A stretch of DNA of 64,000 bases from Prosapia bicincta (Eukaryota; Arthropoda; Insecta; Hemiptera; Cercopidae): assembly GCA_036971475.1 (NCBI GenBank), contig JBAIZL010000001.1:139161192-139225191 (forward strand), read 5' to 3'. Positions within the stretch are counted from its first letter, which is position 1. The number at the start of each line of letters is the position of its first letter. A program made the position numbers and the translations under genes. Of this stretch, positions 10,401-20,263 are shown piece by piece. The notes beneath the pieces are model-generated. The model made no database searches. It worked only from the letters and a program-made list of their open reading frames with translations, and was not told the DNA's origin.

Positions 10401-11545
10401 TATATTTTCATTGTAATGTATTGTGCCACTGTGTGATATTGTATACAAAACATGTTCTAAATAGATACTTTTAGCTATATTTGTATACAACTGTATGGTA
10501 ATGAGATGTATATCAGTGGAGTAGTTCCTAAAGAGTTACTTAATGAAGTATTTGATTTGTATGGCAAGGCTAAATTTGTAGACCAAGATTTAACGTAACT
10601 TTTGAAAACTACTTATTGTCTGCGATATTTAAAATGACTTCATCTTATTTACAAAATAATGTTTGAGTAATTCATGTGAAAGTGAAAAAAATTGGAGTTG
10701 GCACAATCTTTGTCAAATATTACCCAAATGTTTTTACATACTTTTTTTTTTTAATGCTTCCATTTGAAAATCATTTTTTACTTTGTTAGCCATAGTTTCA
10801 TATGAAGACTGCAACTGAGCAACACGTGTACTCAGATGGTTTATTCTTAATGATTGATTTGTTCTTTCAATGTGTTGTTGAAAATTCCAAAATGCCAAAG
10901 CTCGAGAAGCAATATCAAAAACAGTGCCTGGAGATAAACCAGCTAAAACCATCTGAAAATATAAATTTTGTATTTGCTTAGGCTCAAAGTCATAGGATTC
11001 ACTCTTTAAATAACCATTTAAAACTATTTTAAAATTAGATAGTTTTCAATTCATTAAAGTTGTATGTTAAAGAATAAATATGAGGACGACCGCTTTGAGA
11101 GATGTGTCCCATTGTCAACTCAGACCATAACACATCTCCCAAAACGGCCGTCCTCAACAATCATATAAGTAAGTGCTACTATTGGCAAATACAGGGTGCG
11201 GCAGCATAACTTCCTTTTTTAAAGGGAAGGAGCATGTAAAAAAAAGGAAGTTATGCTGCCACACCCTGTATAACATATGCACAAATGTTTTTCGTTAAAC
11301 ATTTCAGCATTTTGTATATCACTTACTGTTTTATATTCTTCTGGAGGGTTGATATTAATCTGTACAAAATCTAACTGCCTGTCCAAAAGAGTGTTACAAA
11401 CTGGACATTGTTTTCTTATACCATCATCAATGTGACCATGGTTATTGCACAAAACATGTGAACAGCTTGTTATCCAACAAGTAGAAGTAATAGAAGCTCG
11501 ACACTTTTTAAAGTTACAGTATAAAGCAATATTAATATCACCCAT
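5746..11545 (-). CDS. CCNB1IP1: CCNB1IP1/HEI10, RING E3 ligase, four exons
   Basis: Exons on the minus strand: 11545-11327, 10952-10742, 8705-8614, 5940-5746. Joined they give 717 nt, 238 aa plus stop, with phases 0, 1, 0 all consistent and GT-AG borders. HEI10 is a SUMO/ubiquitin-type E3 ligase that marks designated crossover sites on meiotic chromosomes. Residues 10-50 form the RING: C10, C15, C28, H30, C33, H36, C47, C50. The segment EEYKT-MVLAGLSPGTVFDIASRA across the first junction is the family signature, followed by FWNFQQHIERT and a long coiled coil (about 100-200). The tail is short compared with the 277-aa human protein. The ATG at 11545 is the only start near the RING. The gene diverges from SEC24 downstream on the other strand. 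No frameshift or stop was seen; transcripts would settle whether a further 3' exon exists. Confidence 0.9.
5949..7074. other. CCNB1IP1 intron 3, proximal part
   Basis: AT-rich intron with no further exon seen. A moderately GC-richer stretch at about 6170-6300 may be an old interspersed repeat, but no family was recognised. Confidence 0.4.
7075..7441. repeat. (TA)n tracts with palindromic retroelement ends
   Basis: Three long (TA)n runs (about 7075-7107, 7211-7281, 7399-7441) alternate with inverted copies of one sequence containing AAAACAACATAAGTTATTCA. The first pair (7108-7190) is an almost perfect palindrome centred near 7148. The third copy extends into the hammerhead-like motif at 7328-7372. 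The arrangement matches the inverted PLE termini beside TA tracts elsewhere in the window. Confidence 0.75.
7328..7372 (-). ncRNA. Hammerhead-ribozyme-like motif
   Basis: Minus strand: stem I AUUC (7372-7369), core CUGAUGA (7368-7362), one unpaired U, stem II GUUGG/CCAAC with a 9-nt loop (7360-7342). Then GAA(A) at 7341-7338, self-complementary stem III AAGCUU (7338-7333), U as position 17, and GGAU (7331-7328), which pairs with AUUC with one G-U. All conserved core bases are present. It lies next to the palindromic repeat and (TA)n tract inside CCNB1IP1 intron 3, antisense to nothing known and co-directional with the gene. Confidence 0.65.
7442..8610. other. CCNB1IP1 intron 3, distal part
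   Basis: No exon was recognised. About 7800-8060 has higher GC and repeat-like character (contains GCCCGCCCTTGGCTGTTGAA) but no family could be named. Confidence 0.4.
8614..8705 (-). CDS. CCNB1IP1: CCNB1IP1 exon 3
   Basis: This 92-nt exon is too short for ORF calling. The acceptor is CTAATTTCAG|CA and the donor TTACAG|GTTAAA. Two leading bases complete a Thr codon from exon 2, then LHSEIHVLTSQLQEANKC, IFEKSRQLQNLQ: heptad-rich coiled coil matching the xRNRQYQKLQ region of the vertebrate protein. It ends in phase 0. Confidence 0.85.
9038..9115. repeat. Compound (CA)n-(TG)n-(TA)n microsatellite
   Basis: Runs of CA, then TG, then TA/TACA follow each other within CCNB1IP1 intron 2. The rest of intron 2 (8706-10741) is AT-rich; near 8925-8965 there is a decayed copy of the inverted repeat seen at 11085-11165 (GTTGAGG...GAGTGATGTGTCCC). 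Confidence 0.85.
10297..10341 (+). ncRNA. Hammerhead-ribozyme-like motif, best copy
   Basis: Stem I ACCGU (10297-10301), core CUGAUGA (10302-10308), unpaired U, and a 6-bp stem II GAUGAC/GUUAUC with AUG loop (10310-10324). Then GAAA (10325-10328), palindromic stem III AUGUACAU (10328-10335), A17 at 10336, and AUGGU (10337-10341) pairing with ACCGU over five positions (one G-U). Every invariant core base is intact. It is the same family as 3533-3575 and 41805-41840. It lies in CCNB1IP1 intron 2, opposite to transcription. Confidence 0.7.
10742..10952 (-). CDS. CCNB1IP1: CCNB1IP1 exon 2
   Basis: The acceptor is TTTTCAG|ATGGTT and the donor, after a run of A, is |GTATGT. It encodes MVLAGLSPGTVFDIASRALA and the start of the coiled coil, ending in phase 1. 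Residue-by-residue similarity to the vertebrate family is highest here. Confidence 0.9.
11085..11165. repeat. Short inverted repeat in CCNB1IP1 intron 1
   Basis: The arms GAGGACGACCGCTTTGAGAG and its near complement (CCCAAAACGGCCGTCCTC) enclose about 30 nt. The outer sequence TATAAGTAAGTGCTACTATTGG recurs near 8380-8405, so this is a dispersed repeat. Confidence 0.6.
11192..11268. mobile_element. 77-bp TIR-only MITE in CCNB1IP1 intron 1
   Basis: The ends CAGGGTGCGGCAGCATAACT and its near-perfect complement are flanked by TA on both sides, leaving a loop of only about 20 bp. A TA duplication with CAGGGTG-type TIRs indicates a Tc1/mariner-superfamily element. Its arms also give a spurious tail to the HEI10 exon 1 reading frame. 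Confidence 0.75.
11327..11545 (-). CDS. CCNB1IP1: CCNB1IP1 exon 1 (start, RING)
   Basis: It runs from ATG at 11545-11543 to a donor ACA|GTAAGT and encodes residues 1-73, including the whole C-x4-C, C-x-H-x2-C-x2-H, C-x2-C zinc-binding set. It ends in phase 0 after PPEEYKT. The open frame runs on into the intron, so the donor, not a stop, defines the end. Confidence 0.9.
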
Positions 11546-12223
11546 TTAAATTAAGAAAAGTTAAATTAAGGAAAATAATATTTGCGCAAAACAAAACTCA
11601 ACTCTATTTTATAAATTTAAATGCTATCTTGTGAAATTTGTTCACAGCCTTTTCGATTTTGTAAATCAATTTTTAGAAAGACGTAACAATACAATCGGTT
11701 ACATATTAATTGTGTATTATAACACCAGAACATCATATATCAATATGAACAACAAAATATTGACACTAGATAAAAAAGTGATGTTTGTATTAATGATCGT
11801 CTACTTGCAGCTGACAATTTGCTATACAGTATTTTGGATTGTTTGTTTAGTCATGGAAGCCTAAATCAATGATAGAACAACATTAACATTAACATAACAA
11901 ATACAATAATATTTATACATTTTATTATTTACAACAAATTAAATAAGTTTGAAAATAAATACCCGCAATTTGATCAAGAGAAGTAAATTACTTTAGTGTA
12001 AATTACACAATAGAAAATATATTTCTTGCATATATATATATTTATATAAAAAAACAAATTTTATATTTGCATATAAAAAACAAATTTTAAAACGTCAAAT
12101 TTCTTTAGAGATGAAAAAAACTGCTAATTTGAAGATGCATGTATGTATTTTTCAAGTTTGTTCCAAGTAATTTCATATAATAATTATACTAAATACAGAT
12201 ATTTATTTCCACCTGTCTTAATT

Positions 12224-12250
12224 TGACGTGGCTGGCTCTGCGCATGTGCA
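12224..12250 (+). promoter_or_regulatory. Candidate divergent promoter: UPRE and NRF-1-like sites
   Basis: TGACGTGG at 12224-12231 equals the core of the unfolded-protein-response element bound by ATF6/XBP1-type bZIPs. TGCGCATGTGCA at 12239-12250 is one mismatch from the NRF-1 palindrome TGCGCATGCGCA, common at TATA-less housekeeping promoters. They lie about 0.7 kb upstream of the CCNB1IP1 start and upstream of the candidate SEC24 leader exon. The local GC is higher than its surroundings. Function is inferred. Confidence 0.4.
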
Positions 12251-12379
12251 GTATAACCTTACGTGGCAACAGCAGCTGATAGTGACAATATTGAATTCGT
12301 GTTAAGTGTTGTTTAGTAAATTAATAAATTATTATGTGATTTATAACCATTTATTGACAGAATAAGCGTCTAAACTGAG
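12251..12379 (+). other. Candidate non-coding first exon of SEC24
   Basis: The SEC24 start codon lies only 7 nt after a good acceptor at 20054, so a 5' leader exon must lie upstream. ACTGAG|GTAAAT at 12379/12380 is a fair donor just downstream of the promoter-like motifs. If right, intron 1 is 7.7 kb. Any leader exon between 12.4 and 20 kb would be an alternative. Confidence 0.35.
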
Positions 12380-14170
12380 GTAAATTCATATTAGAAACAA
12401 ATAATAATTTCGTTTTAATTGCTGCATTAAGTTCATAAATAAATTGGATGACCTACTCCCATTCCAAATTTTACCAAGCTATGCTAGTGAAAATAGTGAT
12501 GTAAATAATTGTTAAATGGTATTAATTTCTCATTAAATAGTGGAGACAGTTTTGTTTTTGAAATATACCAATTGTTCTACCGTAATATTTACACGAGGTA
12601 AGGCTTTTTAAAGCAAAACTAGAGTTCTAACCTATTTTTTGTTTCCCCTGCCTATTATTGGTATTACTAAAAATTATCAGGAATGTTTTTTGTACATAGA
12701 TTGTTTTTATGCTTTTTTAAAAGTATATTTTTACAAAAAATACGCAATCTCACAGATTTTATATAAACAATCAATGTTAAGTTATAACTTAAGAGTTTTA
12801 GTCTATGAATAATGTTAACAGTGGTTAATTACAGGCTTAAGTAAAAACCAGGCTTAAGAAATACATGTTTGGAAGTAATTGTCACGGACTGCATATAATT
12901 TGATTTAACGTTTTACCTACTTCAACGTATGTTACTTAAAAATACATTCTAAACAAGTTGAGTGTTTTAAATGTCGCATAGCACAAACAGTAATTAATAC
13001 TTACATTATTGTTACAGAAATATAAAATTAGATATACACTGCTTTAAAGTATTTATTAAAATCCGCCATGATGTAGTACATATCTATAACCTTTATTACT
13101 AATTATCTTTATAAAAATATAGCTACAATATAACAAGTTAAGATAGATCTATTTATATGAAAACAGAACATAAAGTAACCAAGTTAAAAAGTTGACCGAT
13201 AGTTTCATCCTCACTAACGAAGATTGACGGTATAGTTCTTAATATACTCATTTTCACTTCTTTTATGAATATTTGTATATATTCCTAACATTTTAATATT
13301 AGGAAAGGTTGAAGAATGTATTAAAATGTATTGTCATGGATTCAGAAGGTACTCTAACATACAGTAGTCTTGATATTAAGTAGTACACATTAGGATTTTA
13401 ATTTTTAAATCTGTATTTATATATGTATGTAATGGTGACAGTTACAAGTTATAACATGTATAATAATACAATGATACAAATTGCTCTCTGTTCAGTGTTA
13501 CCATCACCAAAGTGATTATTTTTGGGTTAGTTATTTACAAGTATATCCCCAATTTTTTATTAAATACTAAAAAGTTATGCTCTTTAACATTTGTAACAGT
13601 CAATTTTACTTTTATTAGTAGTATATCCGAACTATAATTAGTATTTACAAACTACTTACTTATAAATTATCTAGCTAGAATAGGTTTTGCTATATGGTGA
13701 TTATTATTTTTTTAAGATACAATTTATTCCACTTGGTGGCAATGTTGATACATTGTAAAACATGTAATAATTCTTGAGTTTTGTAGTCCATTACCTTCAT
13801 TGAAACTTAATTAATCCTTTAACATTAGTTTATCACTATCCGAATTTTAAATGTAAATTTGTAATAATCAATGTAATAATTATTTAATTAATGATAAAAT
13901 ATTTAGTTATAAAAAGAAGTATTTTTGTATAACCAACCCATCCTAATTGAATACTTTGTTGCTATATAATAAATAGGTGTTAAATAATTGAGTGTAGTAT
14001 GAAATATTGTTCTGCTTTATAGGCAGATTCAATTTATACAATCTTGTAGTCTTTGTCTTGTAAAACTTGAAGTTTTCCTAGAAATTACACTTGTTTGTAT
14101 TAATTTGGCAGAAAACCACTACTTTCTGATTTATTCAGCCGACACGTTTAGCTCTAGGTCAGCGCATTAA
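12380..14170. other. Putative SEC24 intron 1, unannotated part
   Basis: AT-rich (many runs of A/T), without recognisable exon, RNA gene or transposon end. Confidence 0.4.
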
Positions 14171-16310
14171 TCAATGCTGTGAATTGCTGACAAGACTGTT
14201 GCTCAGGTGTGTTGTGTAGGTGTGAGTCTGTGGTGTATTTCTGTTCTGTGGTGTATTATTGTTCATAGAGTAGTTGTTAATTATGTGCTCAAATATAGTA
14301 TTTGATTGGGAGTGTGTTTTGTCATTTAGAATGTATTGTGGATAGTATTTATGGTGTTTATATATCTCATAGTTTTGCACTGTGTTAAGTTTATTGCTTC
14401 TATTGATGTAAAGTAGGATTTTTAGATTGGTGTCTATGTTGGTCTGTGAATGTAGCGTGTTTTGTATATGTATGACAAAATTTGATTTAGGTTCTGTCTT
14501 TCTTATCTTTGTATCTTGTGGTAAATGTTCTCCCTGTTTGTCCTATGTAAAAGCTAGGACAGTTGTTGCATGTAATCTTGTATACGCCTGCCCTGTCATG
14601 TTTATCCTGGTGTGTTTTTGAACTGTGTAGTGTTTTTTTTAATTATGTTGGATGTTGTGAATGCTACTTTGTATTTAAGTTTGCGGAATGAGGAAGCTAT
14701 ATTTTGTGAAGTGTTGTTGTGATATGTAAGTGTTATATATTTTTGTGTTATTGTTTTTTGTTGTGTTATGTATATGTTGTTTTTTGCGCATTATGTTGTC
14801 TATCTAGGTGCATTTGTATCCGTTTTTTTGGGCTATGTTTTATTTTGTTTAGTTTATTTTGTCTTCATTGATCATGTATATGTTGATTAATCTGTGTATC
14901 ATGCAGTGGAAGGCAGCATGTTTGTGTTGTGTAGGGTGATTGGACGTGTTGTGTATAACTGTCTGTTGTGGTGGGTTTTCTGTATACAGTAAACTCCCGA
15001 TTATCCGTGGAATAGGGTGGCCCGGCAATGCCGGATAATCCGCTATGAATAAAGAATACGCAAAACGATCGATAATAGATTATTATACCATAAGTTACAC
15101 AAATAATGACCCCGGTTAATGCAATTCACAAATAATCTTCAGAGGACAAAATAAATACAGAAAATAATTTAAAATGTCGATGTATTTGATGGATTATAAC
15201 ATGTACATTTATATTTCTAACTATTTACAATACGTACATAAGTATATGTCAAAAGTAAGTATGTATGTACATATGTAATTTCCTTAACACATAATACTTT
15301 CACTTTTTAACAAAAAAATCTGTCACTTTCGTCTCTTTTTTTGTGAGCATTGATTTAGCTTTAATCTGCGATCTAAGTTCCTTAAGAACCATTTTGTCGC
15401 ACAGTGAAGAGTCATCTTGCTCTAATTATTGTGTCCGATGTTTTCATCTCAAAAATTTTATTTCTACCATATACAGGTTTATTTGGGACATTAAAACAGT
15501 GTATTAGACATTGAAATGTTGTTTTATTTATCGGTTTACAACAAAAAAAAAAAGGAAATTTACATAAAATATCAACTAATATAAATGATAAAATACTGCA
15601 TGACAAAAAATAAAATTCAATAAAAAAGACAGAGAAATAAAAATAACGCATAAAAATTCAAACTACCTACTACTTATTTTAGTATAATGACCATTTAAAG
15701 TTTAACTTAGAGTTAAGATATAAAGATTGATAATGTATAAGACAGACATGGATAGGCCTAATGCGTATGTCACGTCCTAGACTATTTATAGCCGAGATTA
15801 GCTGACATTTGTTTACAATCTTATGATACACATTAGGTTTCCGGGTGTCCAAGCATTTTGTCATTGTCTCTTACATACAGTAGTCTGTTCCCAACTCGAG
15901 TTGGTTCATTCAGTCTAACAGGACAGTTATCGTTTATCCTTGCGTTATATGAGATAGCTTAGTTTATTTTTTTGATCGTTGTTTTTACCGGATATTGTGT
16001 CGCGTTGAGTGGTTAAAAAAAACAATAATGAATCTGATTGGAATAAAAATTGGATATTTGTAAAACAATGGCAGACCCCGGATAATCCGCCCACGGATAA
16101 TCGGGAGTTTACTGTATTTTTAATGTGTGTTTGTTTTGTTATCGTTAGGTCTAAGAAGTTGATTTTGTTCTGCTGTTCTGTTTCCAGTGTGAAGTTTATG
16201 TTAATGTGTAATTTGTTTATGAAATTGTGGGCAGTAAAAAAATTAAAACAAAAAATTTTGGTATTAATAAAATTACATTTTGGTAATCCTAATTTAAAAT
16301 GAAGTGAGCA
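14171..16310 (-). mobile_element. PLE-C: decayed Penelope-like element, split
   Basis: Minus-strand translation shows, in order, a reverse-transcriptase piece INFTLETEQQNKINFLDLTI (about 16210-16130), then after a 1.13-kb insertion NHPTQHKHAAFHCMIHRLI (about 14950-14870). A GIY-YIG endonuclease start GVYKITCNNCPSFYIGQTGR follows (about 14590-14530), then after a frameshift a C-terminus YEIYKHHKYYPQYILND (about 14380-14320). RT followed by GIY-YIG is diagnostic of EN+ Penelope-like elements. Stops and frameshifts make it dead. The insertion is the pogo-like element at 14987-16114. Confidence 0.75.
14987..16114. mobile_element. pogo-like non-autonomous element inside PLE-C
   Basis: The terminal repeats CAGTAAACTCCCGATTATCC and its complement are flanked by TA on both sides (14985-14986, 16115-16116). 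CAGT...GATTATCCG ends are characteristic of pogo/Tigger. The interior has no recognisable transposase; about 15420-16013 is a segment also found at 24473-25021 in an element with different ends. PLE-C coding sequence resumes on both sides, so this insertion is younger. Confidence 0.85.
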
Positions 16311-16659
16311 GTGATGGTGTGTTGCGTAACCTACTATTTTTAAACATCAGTTACGAGTCATGAAGACTGATACCACATTTATATCTGCCAAGTACCATAT
16401 AAGCAGCCAAGCACACAAGCTTGAGAAGACATCACAAACGACCAATTTATTGGTAAACCAAATACATTTTTTTTTTGTAAACATTTTTACAATATTTATA
16501 ACTCAAAACAATATGTGGCCTAGGAAAAACTGATAAGCTTAACATGTCAGTATTCTATGTAAAGGGCTTACAAATAAAGACAATTTATTGAGTTTTGCCC
16601 ATTTTGAAATACTGAAGTCAGAAAATAAATAGTTAAATTTACATCGAAACATACAATTA

Positions 16660-16663
<4 letters not shown>

Positions 16664-16731
<68 letters not shown>

Positions 16732-16861
16732 AACAAAAGTCAAAATACAAATACAAGAATTATATTTGAATTTACAATTGTAAATTGTAAATTCAAATAT
16801 AATTCTTGTATTTGTATTTTGACTTTTGTTCTTTATTAATACACAAGAAAACATATTGCGA

Positions 16862-16910
<49 letters not shown>
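16664..16910. repeat. (TA)n - palindrome - (TA)n
   Basis: Two (TA)n runs (about 16664-16728, 16866-16910) flank a near-perfect palindrome (16729-16840) with arms containing AAGTCAAAATACAAATACAA and centred on TTTACAATTGTAAATT. This is the same layout as 7075-7281. Open frames here are translations of TA repeats. Confidence 0.8.
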
Positions 16911-16912
<2 letters not shown>

Positions 16913-17084
16913 TGATACGTATTCCTTCACGGATGGAAAAATATGATGAATAGTTATTTTCTGGACTACATCCATTCATTCTGCATTGCATTGAATCGCA
17001 GTTCCGACATTTCGCTAGAATCTCATCTAGCATTGATGAGGTTGAACCTTACAACAGTTAAAAAGCAAGTCAACTCGCCTATTA
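16910..17084 (+). repeat. Family C repeat terminus
   Basis: It starts at GCTGATACGTATTCCTTCAC beside a (TA)n tract, runs through TTCCGACATTTCGCTAGAAT and TTGATGAGGTTGAAC, and ends at another TA run. On its minus strand GCTAGA...TCTAGC forms a 6-bp hairpin followed by GAAA, but no CUGANGA precedes it. Confidence 0.7.
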
Positions 17085-17106
17085 TATAATATATATATAT
17101 ATATTT

Positions 17107-19296
17107 TTAGGTTAGTTTTGGTTGGTAAAGATTATTTAGATTTTTTGGACTAGGAGACTGACAGACTTACCTTGGTAAGAGTCCACTCTGTAGTCTTGAA
17201 ATAGAAACACAACTGTTAGACATCACAACATACAAAACACTTACAGATAACCCTACTACAGAATTCAACAATTTACTCTCGGACCTACTCAAATATACAG
17301 CTCCTGAACAAAATATTTCGGAAACATCTTTAAAATTATTATATAATGAAAACCCCTCTACTCCTCAATTCTATATATTACCAAAGATCCACAAAAACAT
17401 AATCCCTCCACCTGGTAGACCAATAATTGCTGGCTGCAATTCAGTAACGGAAAGAATTTCAGCTTTCCTCGACTCACACCTTCAACCCTTAGTAAAGAAC
17501 CTTCCATCACATACCCAGGACACCAATCATTTCATAGATCGACTCACAAATATCTGTACCTCTACCCCCGGTAACTATTTTAGTCACCATAGATGTCACC
17601 TCTCTCTATACCAACATCCCTCATGCACACGGCCTATCTGCAATAGAGAATTTTCTAAACAAACGCCCAGGCAAGCCTTCTCCCACTACACCTTTTCTTG
17701 TGAACCTGACCAGGTTCATCCTCGAGAAGAACAACTTTCAGTTTGAGGGAAGGAACTGCCTTCAAATAAAGGGAACAGCAATGGGCACCAGAATGGCACC
17801 ATTGTACGCAAATCTGTACATGGGATTGTTGGAAGAAAGTTTTCTAAAGACACAAACACACCAGCCATTATGTTGGTATAGATATATAGATGACATCTTC
17901 CTAATTTGGACACAGGGTGCTTCAACACTTGAGGCATTTTTAGACAGCCTGACACAATTCTCCACACTTCAATTTACCTGGGAGAAATCTACATCAGCCA
18001 TCACCTTTTTGGATGTAGAGGTAACACTCCAGAATGGAAATATCAACACAGGAATTCATATCAAACCGGCAAACCACCTACAATATCTCCATTTCGACAG
18101 CAACCACCCAATAAACATAAAACGATCCATTCCATACAGTCAAGCAATCAGGGGTAAGAGAATCTGTTCGAATGATAGGGAATTGGAAGATTTTAATAGA
18201 AAGATATCAACAGCCTTCCAGAGAAGAGGATACCCAAAAAACTCATTGAAAACCAAATTCATTCAGCACAATCCTCGGTTCACCATAAACCACAAACAGA
18301 ACAAAGTAAACTGTCTTTAATAACAGACTACCATCCTGGTCTACATAAACTCAACAAGATATTGAGAGATGGCTTCAAAATTCTTCAAGCTTCCGTCCAC
18401 ACCAAAAATCTTTTCACCGATCCACCGCAAATTTGGTACAAGCAACCTCCCAACTTGAAAAACATCCTAGTACATCCTAAACTACCAGACCCTGATGCAG
18501 AGAAACCACACAAACTTCCTCATGGCTCCTTCCCATGCAATAGACCTAGATGCAAGACGTGTTCAATACACCCCTCAGCAAATAGTTTCAACAGTCAAAC
18601 AACAAAAATGGTCTTCAAAATACAGGGTCATCATAATTGTACATCGAAAAATGTCATATACCAGCTACAATGTAAACTTTGCTCAGCACAGTACATAGGC
18701 CTGACCACGGATGGTCTGAATATCAGAATGAATGGCCACAGACATGATGTTAAAATTATGAATATGGATAGACCAACAGCTCAACATGCTGCGAGTCACA
18801 ACATCACAACTTTTGATGACTGCTATACCACAAAAATAATTAAATCACTCCCCCCTGATTGCAATCCCTCAGAACTGAGAAGGTGGGAACTATCATACCA
18901 GTGGTATACCAAGTACAGAGAATCTCCTAACCTCAACATCAGATAAATCCATTCATTTTTTTATTTTTTTTTATTATTTTCCCCCCCCTCCAAATAGCCT
19001 TATCTCTTTTCCCCTGACAGACTTATATAAACTATAATCACTCATATGTTCATGGAAACAATATATATATCTTTAATCTGTGCATCTGTGACATCTGATT
19101 TCTACTCTACACAATCTGTCATTACAATTATTTTATTTCATTCTCTCATATTTCTTTTTGTGTTTTCTCTTCGATTGACAAAGACCATTGTGTGGTTGAA
19201 ATATATCATTGTTTAAGTGCTTTTATGTGTTTCTATTTCAAGACTACAGAGTGGACTCTTACCAAGGTAAGTCTGTCAGTCTCCTAGTCCAAAAAA

Positions 19297-19303
<7 letters not shown>
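17107..19303 (+). mobile_element. PLE-A copy 1: Penelope-like retroelement
   Basis: Layout: (TA)n; an inverted copy of the 3' terminus (17107-17213); a 5'-truncated body joined directly at 17214; RT-EN coding sequence (17216-18946); a 3' UTR with the conserved terminus ending CTAGTCCAAAAAATCTA; (TA)n (19302-19363). An inverted 3'-end fragment at the 5' side is a known hallmark of Penelope-like insertions. Further copies of the termini or endonuclease lie at 35330-36450, 36669-37724, 57537-57962 and 62195-62565. Confidence 0.85.
17216..18946 (+). pseudogene. PLE-A RT plus GIY-YIG endonuclease, two frameshifts
   Basis: Three consecutive open segments read as one protein. 17216-~17575 has FYILPKIHKNIIPPPGRPI and the SVTERISAFLDSHLQP motif. 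~17580-~18300 has catalytic-Asp motif VTIDVTSLYTNIPH, GTAMGTRMAPLYANLYMG, catalytic YIDDIF and ITFLDVEV. ~18314-18946 has TDYHPGLHKLNKILRDGF, a CNRPRCKTC zinc-like motif, and the GIY-YIG nuclease starting [18 protein letters not shown]. Frames change near 17577 and near 18300. The N-terminal part before the KIHK motif is missing. All catalytic residues are otherwise kept, so the copy is young. The RT copies element RNA at a nicked target; the nuclease makes the nick. Confidence 0.85.
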
Positions 19304-19363
<60 letters not shown>

Positions 19364-19366
<3 letters not shown>

Positions 19367-19480
19367 CCTAATATTTCACGTTGACCATTATTTTTCCCTT
19401 GCACTGACTTCATGAAGTTTTTATTATTACTTGTAAATAATTTTTTCCACCACTAAGTGCAATATATATATATATATAAA
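19364..19480 (+). repeat. Family D repeat terminus
   Basis: It contains ATTTCACGTTGACCATTATT, TTGCACTGACTTCATGAAG and CCACCACTAAGTGCAATA. A longer copy lies inverted at 36462-36608. Both sit against (TA)n tracts. It is probably another PLE terminus; no coding part was found. Confidence 0.6.
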
Positions 19481-20054
19481 ACCTCTGTACTTACCATTAT
19501 GAGAACAGCACAGCTCGATCACTACATGATCACACAAAAGTACCTTGATTAAGGTGAGTATTTAATTCAAATTGTATAAAAAATCTGAAAGGGATGCAAG
19601 TTGATAAGTTTGTTTCTGTTAATAAACAATGTAATTTGGAACAGGTAGTGTTTTACTTGTAACTGTGGTTGTCGTTAGCTTGTGTGTGGAATGCTCCTCT
19701 CCCTTGCGGCAAACACACACGATTATTAACTTTTTTCTCAAAATCACTTGTATGTTACTGATGTGAAAAGTAGATAAAGCAATCTTTGAAGTAGGTTTAA
19801 TTTGGTTGAAAATTTATAATTCTTGCCTTTAACATGAAAGTCTATTAAAGGCTGTAAATTAGATAACAATAGTAGTAGTCATTTTGTTCTATGGTGCTTT
19901 GTAACCAATCTTGATGTCAATTAACATTTATTTTAGTATAGGGTGTTTGTATATTATGAATCATATATTAACCACTTTTTGCTCAAAAATAGTAATAATG
20001 ATTGCATGAAGGTACAATTCAAGGATATTACAAAATTTTCTCTTTGTTGTTCAG

Positions 20055-20263
20055 TTTTAAAATGAACCCACAATATATGCAACAAACGCCTCAACAATAT
20101 AATTTACCACCTGGTGGTAATTATGGGGGATATGGAGCACCACCTGCTGGAAACTACAGTGGATATGGAGCACCACCTCCTGCACAGATGCAACAGTTGC
20201 CTCAGCAACAGTTTAGAAATACTCAGCAGAATGGACCAGCTCCACCACCTCAGACTTTTTCAG
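20055..20263 (+). CDS. SEC24C: SEC24 exon 1 (start codon)
   Basis: The acceptor TTGTTCAG|TTTTAAA precedes ATG at 20062, so this exon begins with 7 nt of leader. It encodes [19 protein letters not shown] and two GNY(G/S)GYGAPP repeats, ending TTTTCAG|GTTTGT in phase 1. An upstream in-frame ATG at 20002 lies before the acceptor and is intronic. Confidence 0.85.

Noticed and set aside
16539..17033. Open frames made of alternating Tyr/Ile codons
   Set aside because: They translate (TA)n microsatellites; the same applies to frames near 19209-19415, 37421-37821 and 57220-57444.
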